DNA from: Melioribacteraceae bacterium
GTDB taxonomy: Bacteria; Bacteroidota; Ignavibacteria; Ignavibacteriales; Melioribacteraceae
DNA: 64,000 nt
Direction of reading: 5' to 3'
NCBI GenBank assembly: GCA_027030245.1
Contig: JALVFE010000025.1
Location: 124,001-188,000 of the forward strand
How positions within the stretch are numbered: position 1 is the first letter of the stretch; each line of letters starts with the position of its first letter. Shown here in pieces: positions 44,626-54,169 of this stretch. A program made the position numbers and the translations under genes. The notes under the pieces were generated by a model. That model saw nothing but the letters and a program-made list of their open reading frames with translations. It made no database searches and was not told the origin of the DNA.

Positions 44626-46092
44626 ATGGAAAACTGGAATTGGGATATTCAAAACGAAGATTATCTCCAAAAAACAATCCGAAGAGCAAAAGAAAGAAAT
44701 ATTATCTTACCCACATTCAAACAACTTAAACATCCCGAGACAATACCTGCCGGAATACAAGAGAAATTAAAGGATATTGGACTTTGGGACGTCCACCCGT
44801 TAAACTTATTCAGAATTAATTGGGCAAACGATTATGAAACCGGCGGAATAGGAAAAATAAATTTTCTCGAAATACCGAAGGAAATCACCGGAGTAAAAGC
44901 AAGAATAATAGGATTGGTTGGAAAATTTTTCCCGACCGGTGCGCATAAAGTCGGTGCAACTTACGGTTGTCTTGCTCCTTATTTGGTTACCGGCAGATTC
45001 GATCCCGAATATCATAAAGCGGTTTGGCCTTCCACAGGTAATTATTGTCGCGGCGGTGCGTTTAACTCGGCTCTGCTCGATGTGCACGCTGTCGCTATCC
45101 TTCCGGAAGAAATGAGTAAGGAAAGATTCGATTGGCTAAAGGAAATAGGCGCCGAAATTTATGCTACACCCGGCTGCGAAAGCAACGTAAAAGAAATTTA
45201 CGATAAATGCCACGAACTTGAAGCCGAAAGCGATGAATATGTTATTTTTAATCAATTCGATCAATTCGGAAATGCTGTTTGGCATTACGAGATAACCGGA
45301 TATACAATAGAAAAACTTTTCAACGAAATTAAAAACGGGAATCAAAGACTCAGCGCATACGTAAGCGCCACGGGTTCGGCAGGAACAATTGCGGCAGGCG
45401 ATTATTTGAGAAAAGTAAATCCGCAAATTAAAGTTCTTGCTTCAGAAGCCCTTCAATGCCCTACTTTATTAATGAACGGATTCGGCGGACATCGAATTGA
45501 AGGAATTGGCGATAAACATGTTCCGTGGATTCACAATGTTAAAAACACCGATGCAGTTACGGCTATTGACGACGAAGATCCCTTACGCGTGCTTAGATTA
45601 TTTAACGAACCATCCGGCGCCGAATTCTTAAAAGAGCTTGGAGTTGATGAAAATACAATTTCAAAATTGCCTTATCTCGGCATCTCTTCCGCCGCCAATT
45701 TATTAAGTTCAATAAAACTGGCAAAATATTTCGAGATGAACGAAAACGATATAATCTTTACAATCTTTACCGATTCCAAGGAAATGTATAATTCACGTTT
45801 GGAAGAGATGAACGAAGAATGGGGAGCTTATTCAAAAAAACAAGCGGAAATCGACTGGACATCAGTAATTAAAAAACAATCCATCGATTATTTTAAGGAA
45901 CTTACTTACTACGATAAGAAAGCTATTCACAATCTCAAATATTTTACTTGGGTTGAACAGCAAGGCAAAGATGTAGATGAACTCAACGCACAATGGTACG
46001 ATGAAAATTATTGGGAAGAAAGATTTAACATTGCCGATAAATGGGATGAGTTAATCGAGAACTTTAATCAAAAAGTCCTAGCTGACGAATAA
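44626..46092 (+). CDS. PLP-dependent beta-family enzyme linked to purine catabolism cluster
   Basis: A 488-aa fold-type II PLP enzyme. Lys108 in FFPTGAHKVGATYG is the Schiff-base residue, STGNYCRGG (136-144) is the substrate-carboxylate loop and SATGSAGT is the phosphate loop. It is distantly related to cysteine synthase and TrpB2 but longer. It is placed where E. coli has ygeX (diaminopropionate ammonia-lyase) at the head of hyuA-ssnA-ygeY-ygeW, so it may provide the lyase step by a different family member. The reaction is not known. Confidence 0.8.
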   Translation: MENWNWDIQNEDYLQKTIRRAKERNIILPTFKQLKHPETIPAGIQEKLKDIGLWDVHPLNLFRINWANDYETGGIGKINFLEIPKEITGVKARIIGLVGKFFPTGAHKVGATYGCLAPYLVTGRFDPEYHKAVWPSTGNYCRGGAFNSALLDVHAVAILPEEMSKERFDWLKEIGAEIYATPGCESNVKEIYDKCHELEAESDEYVIFNQFDQFGNAVWHYEITGYTIEKLFNEIKNGNQRLSAYVSATGSAGTIAAGDYLRKVNPQIKVLASEALQCPTLLMNGFGGHRIEGIGDKHVPWIHNVKNTDAVTAIDDEDPLRVLRLFNEPSGAEFLKELGVDENTISKLPYLGISSAANLLSSIKLAKYFEMNENDIIFTIFTDSKEMYNSRLEEMNEEWGAYSKKQAEIDWTSVIKKQSIDYFKELTYYDKKAIHNLKYFTWVEQQGKDVDELNAQWYDENYWEERFNIADKWDELIENFNQKVLADE

Positions 46093-46104
46093 ATTTACGG
46101 GAAT

Positions 46105-47559
46105 ATGAAACCAAGATTATTAAAAAACGTATTTGTTAATACCGGCGGTAATAATCTGCGCTTGAGCAACATTTATTTTACCGATACGATAACCGAAATA
46201 AAATTCGTTTCGGATGAAATTGAATGGGATACGGTTTCAACACCGGACAAAAAGAAAAATTTCATAACTTCATTAAAAAGAGCGGAAACCGGCGAAACGC
46301 TTGATTCTATTGATGGAAATTTTACACTGGCTATACCCGGAGCTATCGATCCCCACGTTCATTTTGATACGCCAGGCTTCGAATTCAGAGACGATTTTGA
46401 ACACGGTTCGACCGCAGCAGCCTTTGGCGGCGTAACAACGGTAATAGATATGCCTTGCACATCTCTGCCCCATGTTACGAATCTTAAAAATTTTGACATT
46501 AAGTTAAATGAATTAAAAAATAGAAGTTTAATCGATTTTGCGTTTTGGGGCGGAGTGCGGGGTAACGATTTTTGTAAAACCGTGAACATCGAACAACAAA
46601 TATTAGAATTGGCGGAAGCCGGAGTCGTTGCGTTCAAGGTTTACGTAATTTCGGGTATGGATACTTTTACGGATTTAACGTACGAACGAATTGAAGAAGC
46701 CGCTCAAATAATTGCCAAAACCGGCAAACCGATGGGTGTGCATGCGGAAGATAAAAATTTGGTAATATCGAGAAGGACAAAATTTCAAGCGGAAGGCAAA
46801 AACGCTTGGCAAGCATACTGCAACGCGCGCGACGTTAAAGCCGAAACCGTAGCGGTAAACGAAATAATTAAAATTTCAGGGAAAACCGGCGTGCGCGCCC
46901 ATATCGTCCACCTTAGTTCCGGTAAAGGTCTAAGCTTAATTTCCGAAGCAAAGGGAGATGGAATAAATATAACAGCGGAAACTTGTCCGCATTACCTATT
47001 TTTCACCCAAGAAGATTTTAATAACCCGGAAATTAGAAATTTTCTTAAAACGGCGCCGCCCGTAAAATTCGAAGAAGATAAAATTGCTCTCTGGCAAGGT
47101 TTAAGCGACGGTTCGCTTAATTTTGTTACTACCGATCATGCCGGATGTATTCCGGAAAAAGAAAAAACTTCATCCGACTTTTGGAAAGTCTACGGCGGAA
47201 TTCCTGGTGTGGAACACCGTGTTCCCTTTTTATTTTCCGAAGGATTTTTGAAAAATAAATTAACACTCGAACAAACAATAAATTTACTTTCGTCGAATGT
47301 TGCGGAGTTTTTCGGACTAAAATCAAAAGGAAAAATTGAAAAAGGAAAAGATGCCGATTTTGCATTAATTAATTTGTGGGAAAGTGAAATAATTAAAGCG
47401 CAAAAAATGCACAGCTTGGGAAAATATACGCCGTTCGAAAATTTGGAAGTTAATGCAACCGTCGATGCTACAATATTAAGAGGTAAATTTGTAATGAATA
47501 AATCCGGGGAAACTGAAGAAAAAATCGGTTACGGCAAATTTATTGCGGTTACAAACTAA
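46105..47559 (+). CDS. hyuA: Dihydropyrimidinase/hydantoinase (HyuA-like)
   Basis: A 484-aa cyclic amidohydrolase. It has DPHVHFDTPGFEFRDDF (metal His pair), AFKVYVISGM (position of the carbamylated lysine), HAEDKNLV, HIVHLSSG and TTDHAGCIP for the remaining metal ligands. It opens cyclic ureide rings such as hydantoins. It lies 12 nt after the PLP enzyme and 20 nt before ssnA in one operon. Confidence 0.9.
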   Translation: MKPRLLKNVFVNTGGNNLRLSNIYFTDTITEIKFVSDEIEWDTVSTPDKKKNFITSLKRAETGETLDSIDGNFTLAIPGAIDPHVHFDTPGFEFRDDFEHGSTAAAFGGVTTVIDMPCTSLPHVTNLKNFDIKLNELKNRSLIDFAFWGGVRGNDFCKTVNIEQQILELAEAGVVAFKVYVISGMDTFTDLTYERIEEAAQIIAKTGKPMGVHAEDKNLVISRRTKFQAEGKNAWQAYCNARDVKAETVAVNEIIKISGKTGVRAHIVHLSSGKGLSLISEAKGDGINITAETCPHYLFFTQEDFNNPEIRNFLKTAPPVKFEEDKIALWQGLSDGSLNFVTTDHAGCIPEKEKTSSDFWKVYGGIPGVEHRVPFLFSEGFLKNKLTLEQTINLLSSNVAEFFGLKSKGKIEKGKDADFALINLWESEIIKAQKMHSLGKYTPFENLEVNATVDATILRGKFVMNKSGETEEKIGYGKFIAVTN

Positions 47560-47579
47560 AACTATAACGGAGTTTATCG

Positions 47580-48905
47580 TTGAATTACAAAATAATAAAC
47601 GCTTGGATTTGCAAAATAACGAATGACGAAATAACACCTGTGTTTGGTGATTTTACCGTTGAGAATGGGATTATCACCGGAATAAATGAACGGAACTTTC
47701 CGGATTATGCCATAGAAAAAGATAACGGCAAAGTTATTGATGCCGGGGGAAGAGTCGTTACCGTTCCCCTTGTTAATTTTCATGACCATATTTATTCCCG
47801 CTTGGCAAAAGGCTTACCTTTACAAGGCGATTTCGGTTCATTCCAAAATATTCTGAAAAATCTTTGGTGGAAACTGGATCTTGCATTGGATTTGGAAACG
47901 GTGAAAGCTTCTGCTCAAATGGCTGTTCTCGAATCAATCCGTAACGGAGTAACATACATATTCGATCATCATGCTTCACCTTCCGCAACGGAAAACAGTT
48001 TAAAAACCATTTCCGGTGTAATGCGGGATTTTAATCTGCGGGGAGTTCTGTGCTTTGAAACATCGGACAGAAACGGTAAGGAAAAAACAACCCAAGCTTT
48101 CGAAGAAAATTTTAATTTCTACAAAAACTTTACCGGCGAGAATATTAAAAGCATGCTCGGACTTCATGCATCTTTTACGTTGGACGACGATAGTCTTGCA
48201 ACCGCCGAAAAATATATAAAAGAAAATGATTGGGGAATTCACATTCATCTTTGCGAAGATGTTTCCGATAGAACAATAAGTCGCGAAATAGGAGATGACT
48301 TTCCTGTTCAACGATTAAGTAAATTTAATTTGTTAAACAAAAAAAGTATTCTAGCCCACGGAATTTACTTAACGGAAACAGATTATAAAATTATTAAAGA
48401 AAACGGAAGCGCTATTGTTTACAATATCGATTCGAATTTAAATAATTCCGTAGGTTTGCCTACCTACGCAAATGTTCCCCGGGAAATTCCCATTTTAACC
48501 GGCACGGACGGTATGCACGCGAACATTGCCAGAGCTTTGAAACAACTCTTTTTAATTTACCGCTATCAAAGCAATTCATTCGAAGATACATTTGATTTTC
48601 TTATAAAAATTTTTTTCGATCAAATCAAATTTGTGCGCCAGTATTTTCCGGATTTCACAAATTTAAATACAGGCGACAGAGCGGATTTTGTAATTTGGGA
48701 TTATGTTCCCCCAACCCCGTTTTCCGAAAATAATTTTTGGGGACATTATGTATACGGTATTCTCGAGCGCAATCCCAGAACAGTTGTACAAAACGGGGAA
48801 ATACTAATGAGGGATTTCCAATTCCAATTCGGGAACGAAAAAGAAATTTGGAAAGAGATATATAATTTTGGCAAGATATTATTCGATAGGTTTAATAAAA
48901 AATAG
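47580..48905 (+). CDS. ssnA: SsnA-like aminohydrolase
   Basis: A 441-aa amidohydrolase of the SsnA/Atz-Trz group. It has VNFHDHIYSRLAKG (HxH metal motif), MLGLHASFTLDD, HIHLCED, ILAHGIYL and TGTDGMHANIARAL. The start is a TTG at 47580 with a GGAG site 8 nt upstream. SsnA accompanies anaerobic purine and urate degradation clusters with HyuA, YgeY and YgeW; it is proposed to act on a purine-ring intermediate. Confidence 0.87.
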   Translation: MNYKIINAWICKITNDEITPVFGDFTVENGIITGINERNFPDYAIEKDNGKVIDAGGRVVTVPLVNFHDHIYSRLAKGLPLQGDFGSFQNILKNLWWKLDLALDLETVKASAQMAVLESIRNGVTYIFDHHASPSATENSLKTISGVMRDFNLRGVLCFETSDRNGKEKTTQAFEENFNFYKNFTGENIKSMLGLHASFTLDDDSLATAEKYIKENDWGIHIHLCEDVSDRTISREIGDDFPVQRLSKFNLLNKKSILAHGIYLTETDYKIIKENGSAIVYNIDSNLNNSVGLPTYANVPREIPILTGTDGMHANIARALKQLFLIYRYQSNSFEDTFDFLIKIFFDQIKFVRQYFPDFTNLNTGDRADFVIWDYVPPTPFSENNFWGHYVYGILERNPRTVVQNGEILMRDFQFQFGNEKEIWKEIYNFGKILFDRFNKK

Positions 48906-48955
48906 AAATTATTTAATAAATTTGTTATTTTTTTTCAATAAATGGACTATTTTAT

Positions 48956-49819
48956 ATGCGGGATGCTAACGAATTAGTTAAGAAGACATTAAAGTACCAT
49001 CTCGAAGAATTAGAAAATTATTTCAAGGGCGATTTTATTTCCTTTACGGGACCAATAATTGACGGATACGAACCAATTTTATTACATGTAGTTGAAGACT
49101 TAAAAAGTCGTTCTTCGAGGAACAAATTATTTTTTATCTTAACAACTATGGGTGGTTCGGCCACTGCAGTAGAACGTTTTGTCAATATTCTGCGTCATAA
49201 TTATAAAATAGTAAATTTTATAATACCTGACTACGCTTATAGTGCAGGAACAATTTTTTGCATGAGCGGAGATGATATTTTCATGGATTATTATTCCGTA
49301 TTAGGACCTATTGATCCACAAGTAAAAAACAAAGAAGGTAAATATGTACCCGCTTTAGGATATTTAGACAAAGTTAACGAATTAATTGAAAAAGCCGCTC
49401 AAGGGAAGTTAACAGATGCTGAATTTTTAATTTTAAAAGAAATGGATTTAGCGGAATTAAAAAGTTACGAACAAGCAAAAGAACTTACCATTGATCTGTT
49501 AAAAAATTGGTTGGTTAAGTACAAATTTAAAAATTGGAATATCCATGAAACTAATCCCCAAAAGAAAGGTAAAAGGGTTACGCTTGCGGAAAAGAAGAAA
49601 AGGGCTGAAGAAATTGCTGACAAATTAAGTGATAATAATACTTGGAAATCTCATAGCAGACCAATAAACATTGAAGCACTTACAAAATTAAAACTAAAAA
49701 TAGTTGATTATAGCAAAGAAGAATATAGAGAACTAATAAGAAATTATTACGAACTTTTATCGGATTTTATTATGAAAAATAATTACGATTTTTTTATAAA
49801 CACGAGGTTTTTACCATGA
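48956..49819 (+). CDS. SDH-family ClpP-fold serine protease
   Basis: A 287-aa protein of the serine dehydrogenase proteinase (SDH_sah) family. TTMGGSAT (residues 63-70) forms the oxyanion loop. AYSAGTIFCMSGD carries the nucleophile S96, followed by SVLGPIDPQ (114-122), as in SppA/ClpP relatives. There is no signal peptide. It is AT-richer than its neighbours and interrupts the purine-catabolism operon. It overlaps the following 68-aa gene by 4 nt, and the pair ends in its own terminator at 50042. Confidence 0.82.
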   Translation: MRDANELVKKTLKYHLEELENYFKGDFISFTGPIIDGYEPILLHVVEDLKSRSSRNKLFFILTTMGGSATAVERFVNILRHNYKIVNFIIPDYAYSAGTIFCMSGDDIFMDYYSVLGPIDPQVKNKEGKYVPALGYLDKVNELIEKAAQGKLTDAEFLILKEMDLAELKSYEQAKELTIDLLKNWLVKYKFKNWNIHETNPQKKGKRVTLAEKKKRAEEIADKLSDNNTWKSHSRPINIEALTKLKLKIVDYSKEEYRELIRNYYELLSDFIMKNNYDFFINTRFLP

Positions 49820-50022
49820 AAAAACAAAAAATATCTGATAAACTTAAAAATATAAAAAAGAGTAGTATTAATTCTGATTATGTTGAATCTTATAAGAAAA
49901 TTATTTTAAGAAATGAAAAATTGGTTCAGCGAGGATTATCTAAACATCGAGGTTATACATTAGCAACCATAACCGATGAACCAATTCTTTATAAAAGAAT
50001 TAATATAAATAGTTCACACTAA
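49816..50022 (+). CDS. Small basic protein paired with the SDH protease
   Basis: A 68-aa Lys/Arg-rich protein with no membrane helix. It starts inside the last codons of the protease gene (ATGA overlap), so it is almost certainly a real, co-translated gene. I recognise no family; possible roles are adaptor, substrate or inhibitor of the protease. Confidence 0.65.
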   Translation: MKKQKISDKLKNIKKSSINSDYVESYKKIILRNEKLVQRGLSKHRGYTLATITDEPILYKRININSSH

Positions 50023-50041
50023 AAATAATTTATTGTTAAGT

Positions 50042-50068
50042 AAAAGCCCTTAATAGGGCTTTTTTTTT
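50042..50068 (+). terminator. Rho-independent terminator after the protease cassette
   Basis: A 9-bp stem (AAAAGCCCT with AGGGCTTTT, loop TAAT) is followed by five further T residues. It separates the protease/small-protein pair from ygeY, 19 nt before the ygeY ATG. Confidence 0.9.
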
Positions 50069-50086
50069 AAATATCTTGGAGCTATT

Positions 50087-51277
50087 ATGGATACAAACAA
50101 ACAAATTTTAGAACTTGCAAAAAAATATGAAAATTATACTGCCGAAAATCTCTCAAAACTGATTCGCCATAAATCTTTAAGCAAAGAAGAAAAAGGCGCT
50201 GCCGATGAATTAAAGCGTCAAATGGAAGAAGCCGGATTTGACGAAGTTAGAATCGATAAACTTGGTAACGTTATCGGACGGATTGGCAACGGCAGTAAGA
50301 TTATTGCTATCGACGGACACATCGATGTTGTGGATTTAGGCAATTTGGATAACTGGGAATTCGATCCGCTCGGAGGAGAAATTAAAGACGGATACGTTCA
50401 CGGCAGAGGAAGCGTCGATCAGAAAGGCGGACCTGTTGCCGCCGTTACAGCAGGAAAAATTTTAAAAGAGATCGGATTCTCCGAAGACATAACTTTGCTT
50501 GTTACCGGAACCGTTATGGAAGAAGACTGCGACGGACTTTGCTGGAAATATTTGGTGGAAGAAGAAAAAATTAAACCTGATGCGGTTATAATCACAGAAC
50601 CTACAAACCTTAATATTTATCGGGGTCACCGGGGACGCATGGAAATAGAAGTAGAATTTTTTGGCGTTTCCGCTCACGGTTCGGCGCCGGAACGCGGACA
50701 AAATGCAATTTACATGGCTTCCAAAGCGGCGCTTGAAATAGAAAAACTACATGAACATTTGGCTTATGATGAATTTCTCGGTAAAGGCTCGGTTACCGTT
50801 ACGGAATTTGTATCGCAAAGTCCTTCACTCTGTGCGGTTTCGGATTATGCAAAAATACATCTCGACAGAAGACTTACTTGGGGAGAAAACAAAGAACTTG
50901 CTATTGACCAAATCCGGGAAATAGTTAAAGATATGAACGCAACTGTTAAACTTCTCCAATATGAAGAAACGGCTTACACCGGGTTCAAGTACGGAATGGA
51001 AAAATATTATCCGACATGGAAACTAGAGGAAGATCATCCTTTGGTTCGCAAGGGGGTTGAAGCTTATAAAATGTTGTTCGAAAGGGATCCTAAAGTGGAT
51101 AAATGGACTTTCTCTACAAACGGTGTTACGATTAACGGATATTACGGGATTCCCGCAATCGGATTTGGTCCGGGTAACGAAGTGCTTGCACACGCACCGA
51201 ACGAAAAAGTTCCCGTTGAACATTTGGTGAAAGCCTCGGCATTTTACGCAATGTTTGTAAAAAACTTTAACGGTTAA
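50087..51277 (+). CDS. ygeY: YgeY-like M20 metallohydrolase
   Basis: A 396-aa M20-family amidohydrolase. The metal-binding motifs are DGHIDVVDLGN, GRGSVDQKGG and the catalytic Glu pair in GTVMEEDCDGL. EPTNLNIYRGHRGRMEIEV begins the lid domain. YgeY belongs to the anaerobic purine/urate cluster, where it is thought to hydrolyse a ring-opened ureido or diamino acid intermediate. The gene lies just after the terminator of the inserted cassette. Confidence 0.88.
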   Translation: MDTNKQILELAKKYENYTAENLSKLIRHKSLSKEEKGAADELKRQMEEAGFDEVRIDKLGNVIGRIGNGSKIIAIDGHIDVVDLGNLDNWEFDPLGGEIKDGYVHGRGSVDQKGGPVAAVTAGKILKEIGFSEDITLLVTGTVMEEDCDGLCWKYLVEEEKIKPDAVIITEPTNLNIYRGHRGRMEIEVEFFGVSAHGSAPERGQNAIYMASKAALEIEKLHEHLAYDEFLGKGSVTVTEFVSQSPSLCAVSDYAKIHLDRRLTWGENKELAIDQIREIVKDMNATVKLLQYEETAYTGFKYGMEKYYPTWKLEEDHPLVRKGVEAYKMLFERDPKVDKWTFSTNGVTINGYYGIPAIGFGPGNEVLAHAPNEKVPVEHLVKASAFYAMFVKNFNG

Positions 51278-51364
51278 GATAATGCAACCTTAAACGAACC
51301 GGAAACAGAAGCTTTAATAATAGTTTACCCTTATCCGGCAAAAACAAAAAAGGAGAAATAAATA

Positions 51365-52375
51365 ATGGTAACACAACTGAAAGGAAAACATTTTTTAACC
51401 ACGGACGATTGGACAAAACAAGAACTCGATACTGTTTTCGAAACCGCATTTGATTTAAAAAGAAAATTCGCATTGGAAGAACCAACATTATATTTGCCGC
51501 ATAAAACATTGTTTATGTTATTTTTCGAACAATCTACCCGGACACGAAATTCCATGGAAGCAGGAATGACACAACTCGGCGGGCACGCACACGATTTAAC
51601 TCCGGATAAAATGCAGCTCTCGCATGGCGAATCGGCAAAAGACACCGCAATCATTTTATCGCGTATGGGCCATGGAATTGCCTCGCGCAATTGTTTTTAC
51701 GGAATCGGGAAAGATTACTTGGCGGAAATGGCTGAACATTCTTCGCGTCCCGTAATGTCACTGCAAGACGATGTTTATCATCCATTCCAAGGGCTGGCGG
51801 ATTTGATGACAATTTTCGAATACTTCGGGAAAAATCCAAAAGGACTAAAAGTTACAATCAGTTGGGCATACGCCGATACCCATGCGAAACCCCTTTCCGT
51901 TCCGCAAACACAAATTCTGCTCTTTCCCCGTTACGGTATTGATGTTACGGTTGCTCATCCGAAAGAATTTCCTTTGAGCAAAAACATAATCGAAAAAGCC
52001 GAACTGAACGCAGAGCTGGGTGGCGGCTCGTTAAAATTTACAAACGATATGGACGAAGCTTTCGAAGGTGCACACGTCGTTATCCCGAAAAACTGGGGCG
52101 GTTTCGGTTATTACGGCGTTCAGGAATATCTTGATAACGAAGAAGAAATTTCCAAACAAATGAAATCCGACTTGGAAAAATATCATGATTGGATATGCGA
52201 CGACAGAAGGATAAAACTTGCCGATAAACATGTAAAATTAATGCATGCTTTGCCTGCCGACAGAAATCACGAAGTAACCGATGATGTTATAGACAATCCC
52301 GATATTTCAATAGTTTACGACGAAGCGGAAAACAGACTTCACACGGCAAAAGCAATAATGGCGCTTACTATGTAA
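51365..52375 (+). CDS. ygeW: YgeW-like carbamoyltransferase
   Basis: A 336-aa aspartate/ornithine carbamoyltransferase superfamily member. It has the carbamoyl-phosphate motif FFEQSTRTRNSMEAG, the YgeW-type segment MQLSHGESAKDTAIILSRMG, HPFQGLADLMTI and the late MHALPADRNHEV. It is shorter than E. coli YgeW (about 390 aa). It would transfer or release carbamoyl phosphate from a ureido product, feeding ATP formation if a carbamate kinase is present; none is in the window. Confidence 0.85.
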   Translation: MVTQLKGKHFLTTDDWTKQELDTVFETAFDLKRKFALEEPTLYLPHKTLFMLFFEQSTRTRNSMEAGMTQLGGHAHDLTPDKMQLSHGESAKDTAIILSRMGHGIASRNCFYGIGKDYLAEMAEHSSRPVMSLQDDVYHPFQGLADLMTIFEYFGKNPKGLKVTISWAYADTHAKPLSVPQTQILLFPRYGIDVTVAHPKEFPLSKNIIEKAELNAELGGGSLKFTNDMDEAFEGAHVVIPKNWGGFGYYGVQEYLDNEEEISKQMKSDLEKYHDWICDDRRIKLADKHVKLMHALPADRNHEVTDDVIDNPDISIVYDEAENRLHTAKAIMALTM

Positions 52376-52380
52376 ATCAA

Positions 52381-52409
52381 AAGGGGCTTTTTCAAGCCCC
52401 TTCTTTTTT
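52381..52409 (+). terminator. Rho-independent terminator after ygeW
   Basis: A perfect 9-bp stem (AAGGGGCTT with AAGCCCCTT, loop TTTC) is followed by CTTTTTT. It lies 5 nt after the ygeW stop and 16 nt before the convergent aldehyde dehydrogenase stop. Confidence 0.92.
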
Positions 52410-52425
52410 ATTATAATTAAATTTA

Positions 52426-54015
52426 TTAGAGTTTAAATTCTCTTATTATTTTTTCCACTTCTTCGGGAGTTATATTACTGCCCAGCGTTTTATTCCCATT
52501 ACCCCCGCCGGTTTTTCCCGAAGTTTGACTTGAAACTGAAAGAGTCGGATTTCCCGCACGCGCTCTTAACCGCTCCTCAATCATCTCGGTGAAATTTCCG
52601 GTGTGAGCGTAGTCGGTCGCACCGATTGCCACGCCGTCGAACGAGTTAACGCTTTCCCCTTTATTCAACAGATGAGTTTCGAATGCCAGTGTTTTAATAT
52701 TCAACAAGTGTTTTGCCGTAACATTTTCGGAAATTATCGAACCGCCCCAAGTTCCCACACCGAGAGTTAGAGAAGGATCCAAATCCGTAGTATAACCTAC
52801 GGCTCCAAGCGAAGCGGGTGAATTTACAATAATTCTGAACGCCGGTTTTTCCATGGCGAATTTCATTATAATTTCTTTATCGTTGGAATGAATTACCATA
52901 GTGTGACCGATTCCGCCGAAATTCAATAATTCGATACATCTGTGACACCCTTCGAGCCAACCGTCAACAACGTAGAAAGCAAGCGTTGGTGAAAGTTTTT
53001 CCATCGAAAACGGTTCGTCCTTCCCCACTTTATTGCATTCGGCAAGCAATACCGTTGTATCCGGCGGCACCTCGAACCCGGCATATTGAGCAATAAACGT
53101 AGCAGGTTTGCCAACGATATCCGGATTAATTCTCCCGCCTTTTTGAATTGCACGCTCTAATTTTAATTTTTCTTCCGGAGATACAAAATAACCTCCGTTC
53201 TTTCTTACTTCTTCCTTTACCTTCTCTAAAAGCGGTCTGTCAACTATCATCGATTGTTCTGAAGAACAAAGCGTACCGTTATCGAATGTGGTTCCTGTAA
53301 TGATATCGGCAACAGCTTTTTTGTAATCCGCCGTTCTTTCTATAAATGCCGGTACATTTCCCGAACCGACTCCGTAAGCCGGCGTTCCCGTACTGTAAGC
53401 GGCTTTAACCATCGGAGTACTGCCGGTCGCCAAAATAACCGCAACATCTTTATGCTTCATTAATTCGTGCGTTCCTTCCAAGGTTGGTAACGACATGCAT
53501 TGAATCAATCCTTTAGGTGCTCCGGCTTTTTCAGCAGCATCCGACATTACTTTCATTGCTTCCATCGTGCAATTTACCGCTTTGGGATGCGGACTTGCAA
53601 CAATAGCATTCCTTCCTTTCAAAGAGATTATTGCTTTGAACATTGCGGTAGATGTAGGATTGGTTGACGGAATTAAAGCCGCAACTACACCCATCGGTTC
53701 TGCAATTCTTATTACTTTCCCGCCTTTTTCCACATCAATTACGCCGACGGTTTTCAAATCCTTAATGGAATCATAAACCCATTTTGTACCGAATTGATTT
53801 TTAATTACTTTATCTTCCCATTTGCCGAACCCCGTTTCCTCATGCGCCATCTTTGCAAGTCTCTCCGATTCCCTGTACCCCGCTTCGGCCATTGCTTTAA
53901 CAATTTCGTCTACTTGTTTTTGGTTGTAATGTTTGAATTCCAGTTGGGCTTCTTTTGCGGTTCTTACCAAATCCCGCATCTCTTGTATCGAGCGGATATC
54001 CTTATCAATATTCAT
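52426..54015 (-). CDS. CoA-acylating aldehyde dehydrogenase with encapsulation-peptide tail
   Basis: About 529 aa. The catalytic core resembles PduP/EutE-type acylating dehydrogenases (LIPSTNPTSTAMFKAIISLK, the catalytic Cys in FDNGTLCSSEQS). After the core comes ERLRARAGNPT, a Gly/Ser/Thr linker and a short amphipathic helix ITPEEVEKIIREFKL, the form of a microcompartment encapsulation peptide. ATG 54015 is chosen because GAGG lies 5 nt upstream; a GTG two codons earlier is also open. It would convert an aldehyde, CoA and NAD+ to acyl-CoA inside a microcompartment. Confidence 0.87.
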   Translation of the reverse strand: MNIDKDIRSIQEMRDLVRTAKEAQLEFKHYNQKQVDEIVKAMAEAGYRESERLAKMAHEETGFGKWEDKVIKNQFGTKWVYDSIKDLKTVGVIDVEKGGKVIRIAEPMGVVAALIPSTNPTSTAMFKAIISLKGRNAIVASPHPKAVNCTMEAMKVMSDAAEKAGAPKGLIQCMSLPTLEGTHELMKHKDVAVILATGSTPMVKAAYSTGTPAYGVGSGNVPAFIERTADYKKAVADIITGTTFDNGTLCSSEQSMIVDRPLLEKVKEEVRKNGGYFVSPEEKLKLERAIQKGGRINPDIVGKPATFIAQYAGFEVPPDTTVLLAECNKVGKDEPFSMEKLSPTLAFYVVDGWLEGCHRCIELLNFGGIGHTMVIHSNDKEIIMKFAMEKPAFRIIVNSPASLGAVGYTTDLDPSLTLGVGTWGGSIISENVTAKHLLNIKTLAFETHLLNKGESVNSFDGVAIGATDYAHTGNFTEMIEERLRARAGNPTLSVSSQTSGKTGGGNGNKTLGSNITPEEVEKIIREFKL

Positions 54016-54169
54016 CTTCACCTCTTAAAATTTATTTCCAATATAAAAATAGCAAACAAAAACCGCAACCATAACAAATAACAAGATGTTTAATTTTCAA
54101 CTGAGAATAAAATACATATTGAAATCCGGCTCCAAACAATATAACTTTGCAATAAAAATAACCGCCGAT

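Noticed and set aside
44626-46092. Tryptophan synthase beta chain or cysteine synthase
   Set aside because: It is a related fold, but the length, the TGAHKVG motif context and the HyuA/SsnA/YgeY/YgeW neighbours point to a different, catabolic PLP enzyme.
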